64,000 bases of DNA from Thiomicrorhabdus sp. 6S3-12 (GCF_017571475.1 NZ_JAGETW010000008.1:1-64000); one strand, 5' to 3'; positions 15,366 through 25,417 are shown, counted from the stretch's first letter. A program made the numbers and translations. Notes: generated by a model not told the origin, from the sequence alone.

Positions 15366-16274
15366 TTAAGAGGCTGCACCCTGCTTCAGACTTCTCAGCC
15401 ACAATCCGGCGCCCAAGGTAATCAACCCGGCAAGCAAGACACTTCCCGGCGTGACGTCCAGATGCTCAAACCACTGGGTATAAAAATGAATTCCGGCGAA
15501 AACCGCCGTAGTATTGAGCATCCAGCGTGAATTGTTTTTCCAGGCCCATACGGCTGCGATTAGAAGCGCCAGCGCCCAGGCGACTGCAAGAACGGTATCG
15601 GACAATATAATTTCCCTGTTCTCGGAGCGCTCGCCCCACAAGGAGCCGATCCAGAAACCGAAATTCACTAAAAACACGGAGGTTCTGGAACCGATGATCG
15701 CCAGTCGCTGATAATCGGAGGAAAGCTTTTGCGCTAGAAAATAGAGTCCCACTGCCAAAGAAGTGAACAGCACAATCGTCATCAATGGCTCTTTGATCAG
15801 TAGAAAATAGCTGGCATGAAAATAACCGGTTCTGGCGCCTATGCTTGCCGACAGCATCAAAACCGCCAAAACCGTCAACAAAGAACTTTTCGCTAAAACC
15901 GCCGCGGCAGCAAAGATTGCGCTAACGACTAAAATCGCTTCCAAAGCCCCTTGGTACTCGGCAATAATGCCACCGCCCATCATCAGTGAACCGGTCAGAA
16001 CACAGATATTGGCCAGTAAATTCCATTGCGACAGACCGCTGTTTAACTGTCCCAGACCGGCAATCAGAACAAAGGCGCCGATTCCGATCGCCGTGGCTGC
16101 AGCGGGAACCAGTGCCAAGGTCGCACCACTGACGGCGATCACTCCGAAACCGATCAGAATGTTAAATGCCAATAAAGAGGTGGATTCGGCCGACAGCGCT
16201 TTCAACCGAGTAAATTCCTGCTCGGAGATTTTTCCGTCGCTGAGCAGTTTATCGAGATCCAGAGTTACTTTCAT
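15366..16274 (-). CDS. DUF2157-like polytopic membrane protein
   Basis: 302 residues from ATG 16274 (GGAG 6 nt upstream); a longer frame to 16307 lacks such a site. A short N-terminal cytosolic segment (DLDKLLSDGKISEQEFTRLKAL) is followed by about eight to nine hydrophobic helices rich in Ala, Leu and Gly. The layout, a short SHOCT-like start and many spans, resembles DUF2157 membrane proteins, but the match is tentative. Function unknown. Confidence 0.7.
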   Translation of the reverse strand: MKVTLDLDKLLSDGKISEQEFTRLKALSAESTSLLAFNILIGFGVIAVSGATLALVPAAATAIGIGAFVLIAGLGQLNSGLSQWNLLANICVLTGSLMMGGGIIAEYQGALEAILVVSAIFAAAAVLAKSSLLTVLAVLMLSASIGARTGYFHASYFLLIKEPLMTIVLFTSLAVGLYFLAQKLSSDYQRLAIIGSRTSVFLVNFGFWIGSLWGERSENREIILSDTVLAVAWALALLIAAVWAWKNNSRWMLNTTAVFAGIHFYTQWFEHLDVTPGSVLLAGLITLGAGLWLRSLKQGAAS

Positions 16275-16352
16275 ACAGACTCCTATGGCCGATAACGAAA
16301 ACCTCAATGAAGGTTCGGATTCGATTCTGAAAATATCGGCCCGACAAAACGG

Positions 16353-16664
16353 CTACCAAGGACGGTCACCTTTAGGGTTGGGGCGCATTGTCAGAAGTTC
16401 CTCTACTTCCTGACGGCTGTAACCACGTGAAAAAGCAAATTCAGCCAGACGAACAGCACGATCCTGAAGATCCTCCACTCTGGCACCGTTTTCGATCGCT
16501 TCTTCAAGCCATTCGGAAAGCAGATCAATCGTGCCTGCCTCCGATTCATTCCCGCTCGCATCGACACCTTGCTCCTGCAAGCGCTTGAGATTCCGGTCAA
16601 AACACTCCAGTAGCTGCTTCACTTTCAACTGGCATTTGATATTGATGACGGTTGCACCTTCCAT
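16353..16664 (-). CDS. hypothetical 103-residue helical protein
   Basis: ATG at 16664 preceded by GGAAGGGGG. A small, acidic, probably helical protein (WLEEAIENGARVEDLQDRAVRL cut by a GYSRQEVEELL segment near the C-terminus). No signal peptide, membrane span or known motif. It lies 78 bp upstream of the DUF2157-like gene on the same strand and may share its transcript. I do not recognise a family. Confidence 0.6.
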   Translation of the reverse strand: MEGATVINIKCQLKVKQLLECFDRNLKRLQEQGVDASGNESEAGTIDLLSEWLEEAIENGARVEDLQDRAVRLAEFAFSRGYSRQEVEELLTMRPNPKGDRPW

Positions 16665-16956
16665 GAGATTACCCCCTTCCAGACGGTTACTTCAAAACGC
16701 CTCCCCCTCTGCGTTTGTTGTATTTATTTAAGCGGAAAATGACGTTTTTAGCGCCGCTTTGCCTGACTGTTCGAAAAGTCATTTCTTTCAGTGTCCATCA
16801 AAATGGCGGACAGATCAACTTTCGTTAACCAAGTCTCTGCTTCAGAAAATTCTGACGCCACACCGAAAAACCGAGAACTCGCGGCCACATCGAATGAAAA
16901 GCCAACCCGCACCATATCCTTCACGGCATATGCCTTAAATCGACGTCCTTGGCGCC

Positions 16957-17658
16957 TCAGGCCTCGACGGTTTCGGCGCTCTTGTACAAAAAAACCGTAA
17001 AGTCGTTATCAAGATAACCGTCTTCCCACACAACCCGCTCAGCAAAGGTTTGACAATAATCGACGACTTCCTGCGGTACAAAACTTTGCAGGTCCGGACG
17101 GCTTGCAACCCATTCGTTGCGCGCGTCCAGAAGATTGAACGCCACGCCCTTGCTGCAGATTCGGTACATTTCGGCAATTACGGCCTTGGCATAACTGCCC
17201 TGTCCGGTTTTCTGCCCTTTCTGATCCGATTCCACCACTTCGTTCAGCGCACCGGACAGCAAAACAAATTCGAACTGCTCAGCCGCAAAGTCCTGATCAA
17301 ACAGATCCCCCTGCCGAACCTGAATATCCGGATATTGAAAACGGGCGCTCTGCACCATGTCCTCGGACAAATCGATACCGACATAGTCAATATCCAATCC
17401 CTTATCCCATAGATAATTGCGCAAGTCTGCAAAACCGCAGCCGACATCGAGTACCGAAAAGGCGCCCTTTTCGCGGCGCGGCGCTTGCTGTGCAAACACC
17501 CGAGCCAGAATGTCGAAACGTACCTGTTGAATTTCCCGACTACTCCAATACAGCGCCTGGGGCTGATAGCCGAAACGCTCGATAGAAACCCTGTGCCGTG
17601 TTTGAATTCGGAGGCGCTGCTTTGGGCTTAATCGTTTACTGGATGTATGCGGTTTCAT
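16957..17658 (-). CDS. SAM-dependent class I methyltransferase
   Basis: 233 residues from ATG 17658, which has GAGAGAG directly upstream; a longer frame to 17718 would overlap the divergent transcription unit. Motif I is VLDVGCGFADL and motif II-like is DYVGIDLSEDMV, typical of the Methyltransf_25 group. Substrate unknown. The gene diverges from the yedI-like gene at 17793. The 292 bp downstream (16665-16956) hold no credible gene or terminator. Confidence 0.8.
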   Translation of the reverse strand: MKPHTSSKRLSPKQRLRIQTRHRVSIERFGYQPQALYWSSREIQQVRFDILARVFAQQAPRREKGAFSVLDVGCGFADLRNYLWDKGLDIDYVGIDLSEDMVQSARFQYPDIQVRQGDLFDQDFAAEQFEFVLLSGALNEVVESDQKGQKTGQGSYAKAVIAEMYRICSKGVAFNLLDARNEWVASRPDLQSFVPQEVVDYCQTFAERVVWEDGYLDNDFTVFLYKSAETVEA

Positions 17659-17792
17659 AACTCTCTCTATTTTTGCCGCATCCCAACAAACCGGAACGGG
17701 CTTTTGTATTGTATTCATCTTGTTTTAATCTGGCGCAGCCTGAGCGACAAGCGTTAAAATGCGGAAAACAACTTTGCCGGGAGGGGCACAGC

Positions 17793-18665
17793 ATGGCCAG
17801 TGGGATTTTGCTAATTTTAGACGATATCGCCACCTTATTTGACGATGTTGCCACCTTGTCGAAAGTCGCCACCAAGAAAACCGTTGGCGTTTTGGGTGAC
17901 GATCTGGCGGTTGGAGCACAGCGTGCGTCCGGTTTCCACGCCAGTCGGGAGTTACCGGTTTTGTGGGCGATCACCAAAGGCTCTTTTATCAATAAACTGT
18001 TGATCCTGCCTGTAGCTTTTCTGCTGAGCGCTTTTCTACCACAACTGATTGTTCCGATTCTGCTGCTCGGAGGAATTTATCTAAGTTACGAAGGTGCGGA
18101 AAAAATCTATGAGTTCCTGTTCCATCGAACCCCGCAGACACCGGCGGCACAGACAGCCGTCGATAAAAACGAACTCCTTGCCTTGGAAAAACGGAAAATT
18201 CGCTCGGCAATTACCACCGACTTCATTCTCTCGATCGAGATTATCATTATTGCTCTGAGCGCCGTTGCCGACGCCTCGTTACCTGCTCAGATCGGTGCAG
18301 TCACGTTTATCGCCCTACTGGCAACGGTGGGAGTGTACGGTCTGGTGGCCTTAATGGTGCGCATGGACGATGCCGGCCTGCACCTACTGGAAAGGTCCGA
18401 AAACGAGCATGGAATCAAGCGCGGGCTAATGCAGAAAACCGGTAAAGGATTGATCGCCGCCTTACCGAAAATCATTCGAATTCTGGCGGTTGCAGGAACC
18501 TTGGCAATGCTGCTGGTAGGAGGCGGAATCTTTGTCCATAATCTTACCGGCCTGCATCACTTTCTGGAAAGCTTGCCGGTTTTACTGGGGGAATTGCTGG
18601 TCGGACTGGTCATCGGAGTATTGACTTTGGCTATGCTTAAAATCATCCAAAAGGCGCGAGCCTGA
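17793..18665 (+). CDS. yedI: DUF808 family inner-membrane protein, YedI-like
   Basis: 290 residues from ATG 17793, with GGGAGG as ribosome site. The N-terminus MASGILLILDDIATLFDDVA and the stretch TVGVLGDDLAVGA match the YedI/DUF808 family closely, followed by ELPVLWAITKGS and several membrane helices. E. coli YedI is about 305 residues, so the length fits. It is an inner-membrane protein of unknown function. It converges on the HD-GYP gene with 15 bp between. Confidence 0.9.
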   Translation: MASGILLILDDIATLFDDVATLSKVATKKTVGVLGDDLAVGAQRASGFHASRELPVLWAITKGSFINKLLILPVAFLLSAFLPQLIVPILLLGGIYLSYEGAEKIYEFLFHRTPQTPAAQTAVDKNELLALEKRKIRSAITTDFILSIEIIIIALSAVADASLPAQIGAVTFIALLATVGVYGLVALMVRMDDAGLHLLERSENEHGIKRGLMQKTGKGLIAALPKIIRILAVAGTLAMLLVGGGIFVHNLTGLHHFLESLPVLLGELLVGLVIGVLTLAMLKIIQKARA

Positions 18666-18680
18666 CCGTCCCTGAAGCAA

Positions 18681-19823
18681 CTATTTAAAGATTTGCTGCA
18701 ACTCCTGAACTTCTCTTTTACAGGCGTGCAGCGCAACGACGCAATCCGGATCAAGATGGCGTCCGGCCAACTTATTCAACTCCGCAAAAGCCGTTTCATT
18801 ATCCCAGGCTTCCTTATAGCGGCGCTGACTAGTCAAGGCATCAAACACATCAGCCACTGCGACGATCCGCGCCTCAATAGGAATATCCTGTCCCGCTAGT
18901 CCCAGCGGATAACCGTTGCCATCAAAGGATTCATGATGAAATCGGACGATATTTTCCAGCATTTTCACCTGACGCAACTCATGCATATCGAAATAACTCA
19001 TCATTTCGCGAATCAGGTCGGCACCTTTATCGGCATGGGTTTTCATAATCTCGAATTCTTCATCGGTCAAACGCCCCGGCTTCATCAAAATACCATCCGG
19101 AATACTGATTTTTCCGACATCGTGCAATGGCGCAAACAGAAACAGCTGCTCGATAAACTCGTCATCCAACTGATAGCCGTCGGCAATCTGCATACCGATT
19201 AATCGCGAATAGTGCGCCACCCGATCCTGATGCGCGCGCGTTTCCGAATCGTGACAGCCCGAAAAGGCCAGCGTCGATTTCAAGGTCGCCAGTAACAGCT
19301 GATGCATATTCCGGTCGTTGGCCACCATCAAGGTAATCATATCCGCCAGAAACTCGAGACGGTAAGTCACCTCTTCGCTGAAAACATTCTTTGAATAGGA
19401 GTTGAAAAAGATAAATCCGTACAGGGTCTCCTGGTACTTCATCGGCAAGGTATAACTGGATCGAAACCCCGCCTCGCGGATTTTTTGCGTATGGGTGCGC
19501 TGAATCATCGCCAGTTCGTCCAGATCCTGAATCAGACGCCCGCAATTCTGCTCGGCAATCTCTTTCAGGGATTCCGACTCAGAAAGTTTAAAACGATAAT
19601 GATTGATCGGCCTTTCCCGGGTATTGCTATCAAAGAAGGTGATCAATTCATCGGTATCCGCATCGTAATCAATGATACCAATGCGCTCGATAAACGGATG
19701 ATCTTCCAGTAAAAACTGGTGCAACCGCTGCAATTCGTCAGTGAAAGAACTGTTTTTGGAGCTGTAAGACAGAGAACCTTTTAGGCGTTCTCTTTTCTCT
19801 ATGGCAGGATGGTCAACTGGCAT
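18681..19823 (-). CDS. HD-GYP domain protein, probable c-di-GMP phosphodiesterase
   Basis: 380 residues from ATG 19823 (GGGAG 6 nt upstream); a TTG at 19835 is the longer alternative. The N-terminal half resembles a GAF-type sensory domain. The C-terminal half is an HD-GYP domain: HDVGKISIPDGIL, then HHESFDGNGYPLGLAG, then VADVFDALTSQRRYKEAW. All key residues are present, so hydrolysis of cyclic di-GMP is likely. It is cytosolic, with no membrane span. It opposes the diguanylate cyclase at 38221-39540 in the same signalling currency, and the LapA-type adhesin would be a natural output (inference). Confidence 0.88.
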   Translation of the reverse strand: MPVDHPAIEKRERLKGSLSYSSKNSSFTDELQRLHQFLLEDHPFIERIGIIDYDADTDELITFFDSNTRERPINHYRFKLSESESLKEIAEQNCGRLIQDLDELAMIQRTHTQKIREAGFRSSYTLPMKYQETLYGFIFFNSYSKNVFSEEVTYRLEFLADMITLMVANDRNMHQLLLATLKSTLAFSGCHDSETRAHQDRVAHYSRLIGMQIADGYQLDDEFIEQLFLFAPLHDVGKISIPDGILMKPGRLTDEEFEIMKTHADKGADLIREMMSYFDMHELRQVKMLENIVRFHHESFDGNGYPLGLAGQDIPIEARIVAVADVFDALTSQRRYKEAWDNETAFAELNKLAGRHLDPDCVVALHACKREVQELQQIFK

Positions 19824-19953
19824 GCATTCTCCCAAAAATGCGTATTGGCAAACACGACTCTAAACTGATCTAGTTTACCTCTAAACGGCTCATAGCAGAG
19901 TATCCGGAATCGCTTTCACGGCGTTTTTTTAAACTTTTTTATCTCGAGGCAAT

Positions 19954-19969
19954 TGTTTCACGTGGAGCG
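19954..19969. promoter_or_regulatory. parS-like 16-mer (13/16)
   Basis: TGTTTCACGTGGAGCG agrees with the general bacterial parS consensus TGTTTCACGTGAAACA at 13 of 16 positions. It overlaps the 3' end of the DUF423 gene. Whether ParB binds here is unknown. Confidence 0.3.
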
Positions 19970-20362
19970 ACGCATATCTCTTGCGCCTAAAAACAGCAAC
20001 AGCCATCCAAGCAAAAAAGCCGTACCGCCGATCGGTGTCAAAAACACCAAAAACTTCAAACCGCTCAAAGCCCACAAATACAGACTGCCGCTGAATAGAA
20101 AAATACCGGCCAGAAAACTCCAACCGGCTTTCGTCCAGAAAGCGCTCTGCCCGGAAAACAGATGCACAAGAACCGCTATCGCCAGCAGCGCAAAAGCGTG
20201 AATAACCTGATAGTTAACCGCTTTATGCCAAACATCCAGCTGCTTGCCGGAAAAATGTTCCTGCAGACCGTGCGCGCCAAAAGCGCCGAGAGCCACCGCA
20301 AGAAACAGCAGCAAACTTGACCATTGCAGCCAAACCGACACTTTCGCCGAATTCAATGTCAT
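19958..20362 (-). CDS. ygdD: DUF423 membrane protein, YgdD-like
   Basis: 134 residues with four hydrophobic helices. The family signature is visible: LAVALGAFGAHGL near residues 22-34 and TPIGGTAFLLGWLLL near the end. The length matches the family (about 120-135). It is an inner-membrane protein of unknown function. It may share a transcript with the upstream NUDIX gene (49-bp gap, same strand). A CACGTG-centred, parS-like 16-mer overlaps its 3' end (19954-19969). Confidence 0.9.
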   Translation of the reverse strand: MTLNSAKVSVWLQWSSLLLFLAVALGAFGAHGLQEHFSGKQLDVWHKAVNYQVIHAFALLAIAVLVHLFSGQSAFWTKAGWSFLAGIFLFSGSLYLWALSGLKFLVFLTPIGGTAFLLGWLLLFLGARDMRRST

Positions 20363-20411
20363 CGTTTATTCCTTTTGATCCATATTGTGAAAACTCAGCC
20401 GTCGGTAAAGG

Positions 20412-20870
20412 CTAATCCAGAAAACTCCGATACAGAGTTCCGGCATGTTTGGAAATATCCTGCAACAGATCGGCTAAAGGACGAGGGTCGAGCGTTTTAT
20501 CCGCCAACTCAGCTAAAGTCAGCCATTCAACGGCAACCTGACTGGGGTCGGGATGAGAACCATTATGCGGCGTATAAGATTCCGTCAATTCGCACACAAA
20601 GGCGAATTCGACCTTATGTTTAAGCATTTCCGGGTCGGACTTCGATGGACGCTGATGTTCGTAGACTTTAGCCAAACCCTTCACTCGGACTCTGGCACCC
20701 GCCTCTTCCCATACCTCTCGAACGACGGTGTCTTGCAAAGCTTCCCCCGGCTCCTGAGTGCCGCCCGGTAAAGTATATACCCGACGCCCGTCAGAATACT
20801 CCTTGCGGATAAGCAGGATCTTGTCATGCTCGATCAGCACACCTTTGGCGGTGTTTTTACTGCGTACCAT
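20412..20870 (-). CDS. NUDIX hydrolase
   Basis: 152 residues with a perfect Nudix box, GGTQEPGE then seven residues then REVWEEAG (near residues 36-58), preceded by LPGG. These enzymes hydrolyse nucleoside diphosphates linked to another group; the substrate is not predictable here. Cytosolic. It lies 49 bp upstream of the DUF423 gene on the same strand. Confidence 0.9.
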   Translation of the reverse strand: MVRSKNTAKGVLIEHDKILLIRKEYSDGRRVYTLPGGTQEPGEALQDTVVREVWEEAGARVRVKGLAKVYEHQRPSKSDPEMLKHKVEFAFVCELTESYTPHNGSHPDPSQVAVEWLTLAELADKTLDPRPLADLLQDISKHAGTLYRSFLD

Positions 20871-20993
20871 CCTCTCGCACCTCTTGAAACTCTCAATCGT
20901 CCGTAACAGCCGCTCGGCTTAACGACACAAGACCCGGATGATCGTTCAATACCGGCAGTCTACCCAAACCGCCAAGCGGAAAGGGGCAACACG

Positions 20994-21404
20994 CTAATTC
21001 AGAATATCGATAATTTCACGCGTTGCCTGGTATAGACGCACCATCTTGCCGTCAATGCTAACGGTAACAACACCTCGAACATCGACCGGTTCAATAACTT
21101 TACCGTGACGGTAAATATCGCGATCCATGATATCTCCGCGGCGCAGTTTCTTCTGCCAACCCGGAGGAAGGGGCTTGCCTGTGTTCTGAGCGCGTTTCTG
21201 CAAACCAGGCGGAAGCGATGAATCCGCGTAACGGTCACCATCGCGATCATAGTGGTAATCGCTGTCACGCTTATCTTTTTTATCCTGCTTATGCACTTTA
21301 TCGTGTTTGCCGGAATTTTCGGCATGATCCGGTTTAGCATAAGCGGTTTGCGATGCCAGCCCCATAACCGCAGCAACGGTAAACATTTTTAGAAGAATTT
21401 TCAT
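20994..21404 (-). CDS. CigR/RcnB-like periplasmic protein
   Basis: 136 residues. A signal peptide ends near AYA (residues 22-24). A very charged Lys/Asp/His segment follows (HDKVHKQDKKDKRDSDYHYD), then the family motif LPPGLQKRAQ plus KPLPPGWQKKL and a C-terminal small beta domain. This is the layout of CigR/RcnB-type proteins, some tied to metal handling or virulence control. The function here is unknown. The ribosome site is AGGTGGG before ATG 21404. Confidence 0.75.
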   Translation of the reverse strand: MKILLKMFTVAAVMGLASQTAYAKPDHAENSGKHDKVHKQDKKDKRDSDYHYDRDGDRYADSSLPPGLQKRAQNTGKPLPPGWQKKLRRGDIMDRDIYRHGKVIEPVDVRGVVTVSIDGKMVRLYQATREIIDILN

Positions 21405-21552
21405 AATCTAACCCACCTGATGTCTATTTTCTTTACTGAGCCTGGCCATAATAGCACTTTACTTTTAGAAAGGCATTGATACGTTACAAAGCAAGCAAAG
21501 CCATCTTTCGAAAATATTGGACGAGCCGGAAAACCGATCGCCCCGGAACGAA

Positions 21553-21855
21553 CTAACCGGCTAAATGGCGTCGTTTAATCCAGACCAGATGATAACCATG
21601 TACCGTCTTAAAAGGGCCAAGAACCTGATTCAACGGCAAATCGCTAAAAATCTGTTCAGCCAGTTCCGCAACGATTACCTCCGGCTTGACCAGACCGATA
21701 TCACCGCCAATCTTAGCCGACGGGCAAGTTGAATATTCGCGCGCCAGACGCTCGAAGTCTTCCAACGACTGAATTTGCAGAATAAGCGCCAAGGCAGCCT
21801 CCTCGCTCTCCAATAAGATATGATGCGCCTTTGCGCGCGAGTCCGGATGAATCAT
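21553..21855 (-). CDS. ppiC: parvulin-type peptidyl-prolyl isomerase, PpiC-like
   Basis: 100 residues, no signal peptide. The single-domain parvulin pattern is clear: KAHHILLESEEAALAL, then FERLAREYSTCPSAKIGGDIG and a C-terminal GYHLVWIKRRH. E. coli PpiC has 93 residues with the same layout. It catalyses cis-trans isomerisation of X-Pro bonds in the cytosol. GGAGA precedes the ATG. Confidence 0.9.
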   Translation of the reverse strand: MIHPDSRAKAHHILLESEEAALALILQIQSLEDFERLAREYSTCPSAKIGGDIGLVKPEVIVAELAEQIFSDLPLNQVLGPFKTVHGYHLVWIKRRHLAG

Positions 21856-22136
21856 CGACTGTCTCCATTTTTAAATGATTCCAGAATCATAACGGAAAAC
21901 CGCCACAAACCGCTATATAACACCGCCTAAGAGCAAACCGCTTCCGCCCTCAAAAAACACAAGCGACGTACATAAACAGTGCAAACTTCACCACCAATAC
22001 ACCACTGAAAATTGCAGAAAATTCCTGAGATCTGCTAAGCAAATCTTTTAAAAAATGATTTTTATCATGGCGTGAAACATGCTCATTCTCTACCGAAAAA
22101 CAGCCTAAACCGCACCAATAAATATCAGGAAAAAAC

Positions 22137-22559
22137 ATGACCACCATAACTGAGACACAGCAACCAAACGGCGTTATCACCATTCCCAGTGCCTTTTCAG
22201 TCGCCGAATCCATAGATAATCTGGAAAGAGAAGTTCACAAAAAACAGATGAACATCTTTGCCCGCATCAACCATTCGGCCGGAGCCCAAAAAATCGGTTC
22301 CGAACTGCGTCCTACGGAACTGCTTATTTTCGGCAGCCCGCAAGGTGGAACCCCTTTAATGGAATGCACACAAGTTATCGGCCTGGATCTCCCTTTGAAG
22401 GCCCTTGCCTGGGAAGACGAAAACGGCTCCGTCTGGTTAAGCTTCAACGACCTGACCTATCTCGCCGAAAGACACCAAATCAGCGACTGCCCGAATCTCG
22501 ACAAGCTGAACAACGTCATGAAAACGCTGATCCAAACAGCTGCGGGAAGAGCGACCTAA
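22137..22559 (+). CDS. DUF302 domain protein
   Basis: 140 residues, cytosolic. The DUF302 core is seen as INHSAGAQKIGSELRPTELLIFGSP, then GTPLMECTQVIGLDLPLKAL and WLSFNDLTYLAERH. DUF302 proteins are small alpha/beta proteins of unknown role, sometimes linked to redox or heavy-metal genes. AGGAAAAAC precedes the ATG. It ends 30 bp before the CRISPR array and probably has nothing to do with it. Confidence 0.85.
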   Translation: MTTITETQQPNGVITIPSAFSVAESIDNLEREVHKKQMNIFARINHSAGAQKIGSELRPTELLIFGSPQGGTPLMECTQVIGLDLPLKALAWEDENGSVWLSFNDLTYLAERHQISDCPNLDKLNNVMKTLIQTAAGRAT

Positions 22560-22589
22560 GAGGCCTACCGAGACAGTGAAAAACAAACT

Positions 22590-25200
22590 ATTCCAATCCA
22601 CGCTCCCGCGTGGGGAGCGACTGTGCTCACATAGTTCATTTGGTTTCGGCATTTCTGTTTCAATCCACGCTCCCGCGTGGGGAGCGACCTCCTATACGTC
22701 GCCGTTTTCGACCATGCCGACGTTTCAATCCACGCTCCCGCGTGGGGAGCGACTTTAATGCTGGTGATCTGATTCCGTTTTTTGTTGATGTTTCAATCCA
22801 CGCTCCCGCGTGGGGAGCGACCTAGTGTCGATGTGCGTGATTTTCAGCTTTTCATGTTTCAATCCACGCTCCCGCGTGGGGAGCGACTTAACATTCTGGA
22901 CACGGGCTTCATCATTGGCGGGTTTCAATCCACGCTCCCGCGTGGGGAGCGACACGCTCCTTGGTTTTTTCACCTTCTAATGCTCTTGTTTCAATCCACG
23001 CTCCCGCGTGGGGAGCGACGTTAGATCTTCACACGTCACTAGGATGCTATTCGGTTTCAATCCACGCTCCCGCGTGGGGAGCGACTGGGATGCAGCCACT
23101 TTCCCGGTCGGTACGCTCGTTTCAATCCACGCTCCCGCGTGGGGAGCGACACGATCAGCCAGGCTTAAAAGCACTAGTTTTTCAGTTTCAATCCACGCTC
23201 CCGCGTGGGGAGCGACTGGGGAAGCTTGGCAGCCCTTATGCTGCTGAAATGTTTCAATCCACGCTCCCGCGTGGGGAGCGACATGGCAAAGGTAGAAGCC
23301 GCAAAACGCGGGGAAGTTTCAATCCACGCTCCCGCGTGGGGAGCGACATCGGCAGCAAATTTAGAATTTGGTGCTGGTGAAGTTTCAATCCACGCTCCCG
23401 CGTGGGGAGCGACCCATGCTATTTCCCCTTGATGATTTGGATTAATAGTTTCAATCCACGCTCCCGCGTGGGGAGCGACATCCACTGACTTTCACATGTC
23501 GTTTCGTTATATTGTTTCAATCCACGCTCCCGCGTGGGGAGCGACTTACTAGCATAGTTGCTGCATACCCTGTTGGATTTGTTTCAATCCACGCTCCCGC
23601 GTGGGGAGCGACATTCTAGCCGCATTTAATGCTGCCAGAGACAGAATGTTTCAATCCACGCTCCCGCGTGGGGAGCGACCCGAAAGCGCGCATGTTCTGA
23701 ATGGTGTCGGCAAGTTTCAATCCACGCTCCCGCGTGGGGAGCGACATTACTTTTATAAGCAGCACCCGAAAGATGGCGGGTTTCAATCCACGCTCCCGCG
23801 TGGGGAGCGACGGTACCACATCGCACACCGCGCACCGGACAGACGAGTTTCAATCCACGCTCCCGCGTGGGGAGCGACACTACCTCTTAACTTATTCCCC
23901 GTTCCCATATAGGTTTCAATCCACGCTCCCGCGTGGGGAGCGACTTTCTTTGGTTTGCTGATTGATTTCTTCGGTTTGAGTTTCAATCCACGCTCCCGCG
24001 TGGGGAGCGACTGTACCTGGCGACCCAAGCAGGTTGGAAGTTTATGTTTCAATCCACGCTCCCGCGTGGGGAGCGACCAAACACACCTCTTGATGAATGG
24101 ACAGAATGAGGTTTCAATCCACGCTCCCGCGTGGGGAGCGACTCGTACACGCCGCCGGTCGCGTAGAACGCGTTTTTGTTTCAATCCACGCTCCCGCGTG
24201 GGGAGCGACAACTCTCTCGCAAAAAGCATTTGCAGAATTTCTAGTTTCAATCCACGCTCCCGCGTGGGGAGCGACCAGATCGGGGCCAGCCACCTGCTCG
24301 AATTCAACGGCGTTTCAATCCACGCTCCCGCGTGGGGAGCGACGGTAGATCTGGATTTCGCATTGACTCAAAACGTGTTTCAATCCACGCTCCCGCGTGG
24401 GGAGCGACTGCAACAATAGAGATAAGTAACAAACTACTTAGGTTTCAATCCACGCTCCCGCGTGGGGAGCGACCGGCGTTTGAGTCGCGTATGGATGCCG
24501 CGGTGCGGGTTTCAATCCACGCTCCCGCGTGGGGAGCGACTCGGGATTAAAAAGCGGGCTTATCACGATAACTGGTTTCAATCCACGCTCCCGCGTGGGG
24601 AGCGACAGAGAATCCGGCCTGACCCAAACTGATTGACGTTGTTTCAATCCACGCTCCCGCGTGGGGAGCGACCCGGCCCTGGCTCTCCTCTATATGCTGA
24701 TTTGACAGTTTCAATCCACGCTCCCGCGTGGGGAGCGACATGCGTTTGGCTGATGGTGTGATCTCTAAACTTGTTTCAATCCACGCTCCCGCGTGGGGAG
24801 CGACTAGTCACCGGGATGGCGCCAGAGTCGATCAGGCGTTTCAATCCACGCTCCCGCGTGGGGAGCGACTCTGCCGTGCAATTGGTATCGGCATAGACAA
24901 TCGTTTCAATCCACGCTCCCGCGTGGGGAGCGACGGATCAAGGTTACCGTCCCTCTCTTTCTTCTCACGTTTCAATCCACGCTCCCGCGTGGGGAGCGAC
25001 CTGCTCAAAAGCATAGGCTGGGCTCGGTATTGGTGTTTCAATCCACGCTCCCGCGTGGGGAGCGACTTAATTCAGGATCTTTTTCGATTTCATCCGTCAA
25101 GGGTTTCAATCCACGCTCCCGCGTGGGGAGCGACGCAAAATGATTCAGATTATACGGCTGGCTTAGAGGTTTCAATCCACGCTCCCGCGTGGGGAGCGAC
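22590..25200 (-). CRISPR. type I-C CRISPR array, 40 repeats and 39 spacers
   Basis: A 32-bp repeat (plus strand begins GTTTCAATCC and ends GGGGAGCGAC) occurs 40 times at 65-68 bp intervals; spacers are 33-36 nt, mostly 34. In crRNA orientation (minus strand) it runs GTCGCTCCCC to GGATTGAAAC, with a 7-bp stem CGCTCCC/GGGAGCG, the standard type I-C repeat. Thus the array is read on the minus strand from a leader next to cas2. The repeat at 22590-22621, at the far end, differs at two bases near its crRNA 3' end, as expected of a decayed terminal repeat. The other 39 look identical by eye. Reading frames through the array are artefacts. Confidence 0.97.
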
Positions 25201-25417
25201 TGCTTATAGTTCAAGCCCAGCAAACCGAACGGTTTTAGAAGGGATTTCGCTAACCTTGAAAATAAGCCTTATCATTTTAGCAAATTTAAACATTGAGAAT
25301 TGCTTAGAGCCAGAATAGAAAGGTATTTGAGATATATCGCTAAGGTTCTAAGTTTTTAAAGAGCACTTGGGGTTAGCGATTACTGGAATAGTTCCAAACA
25401 GAAAGGTATCACTAACT
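25201..25417 (-). promoter_or_regulatory. CRISPR leader
   Basis: 217 AT-rich bp between the cas2 stop and the first (youngest) repeat, with no gene. It should hold the array promoter and the signals guiding Cas1-Cas2 to the leader end. CGCTAACC (25248-25255) recurs inverted as GGTTAGCG (25371-25378), and a variant CGCTAAGG lies at 25338-25345. Their role as integrase or host-factor sites is a guess. Confidence 0.8.

Noticed and set aside
16665-16956. Possible small gene in the gap before the methyltransferase stop (a plus-strand frame at 16791-17000).
   Set aside because: No ribosome site, and it runs antisense into the methyltransferase; composition is not protein-like.
22576-25318. Many overlapping reading frames through the CRISPR array on both strands (repeats translating as FNPRSRVGSD, SLPTRERGLK and similar).
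   Set aside because: The 32-bp repeat happens to be open in several frames; the apparent proteins are translated repeats and spacers.
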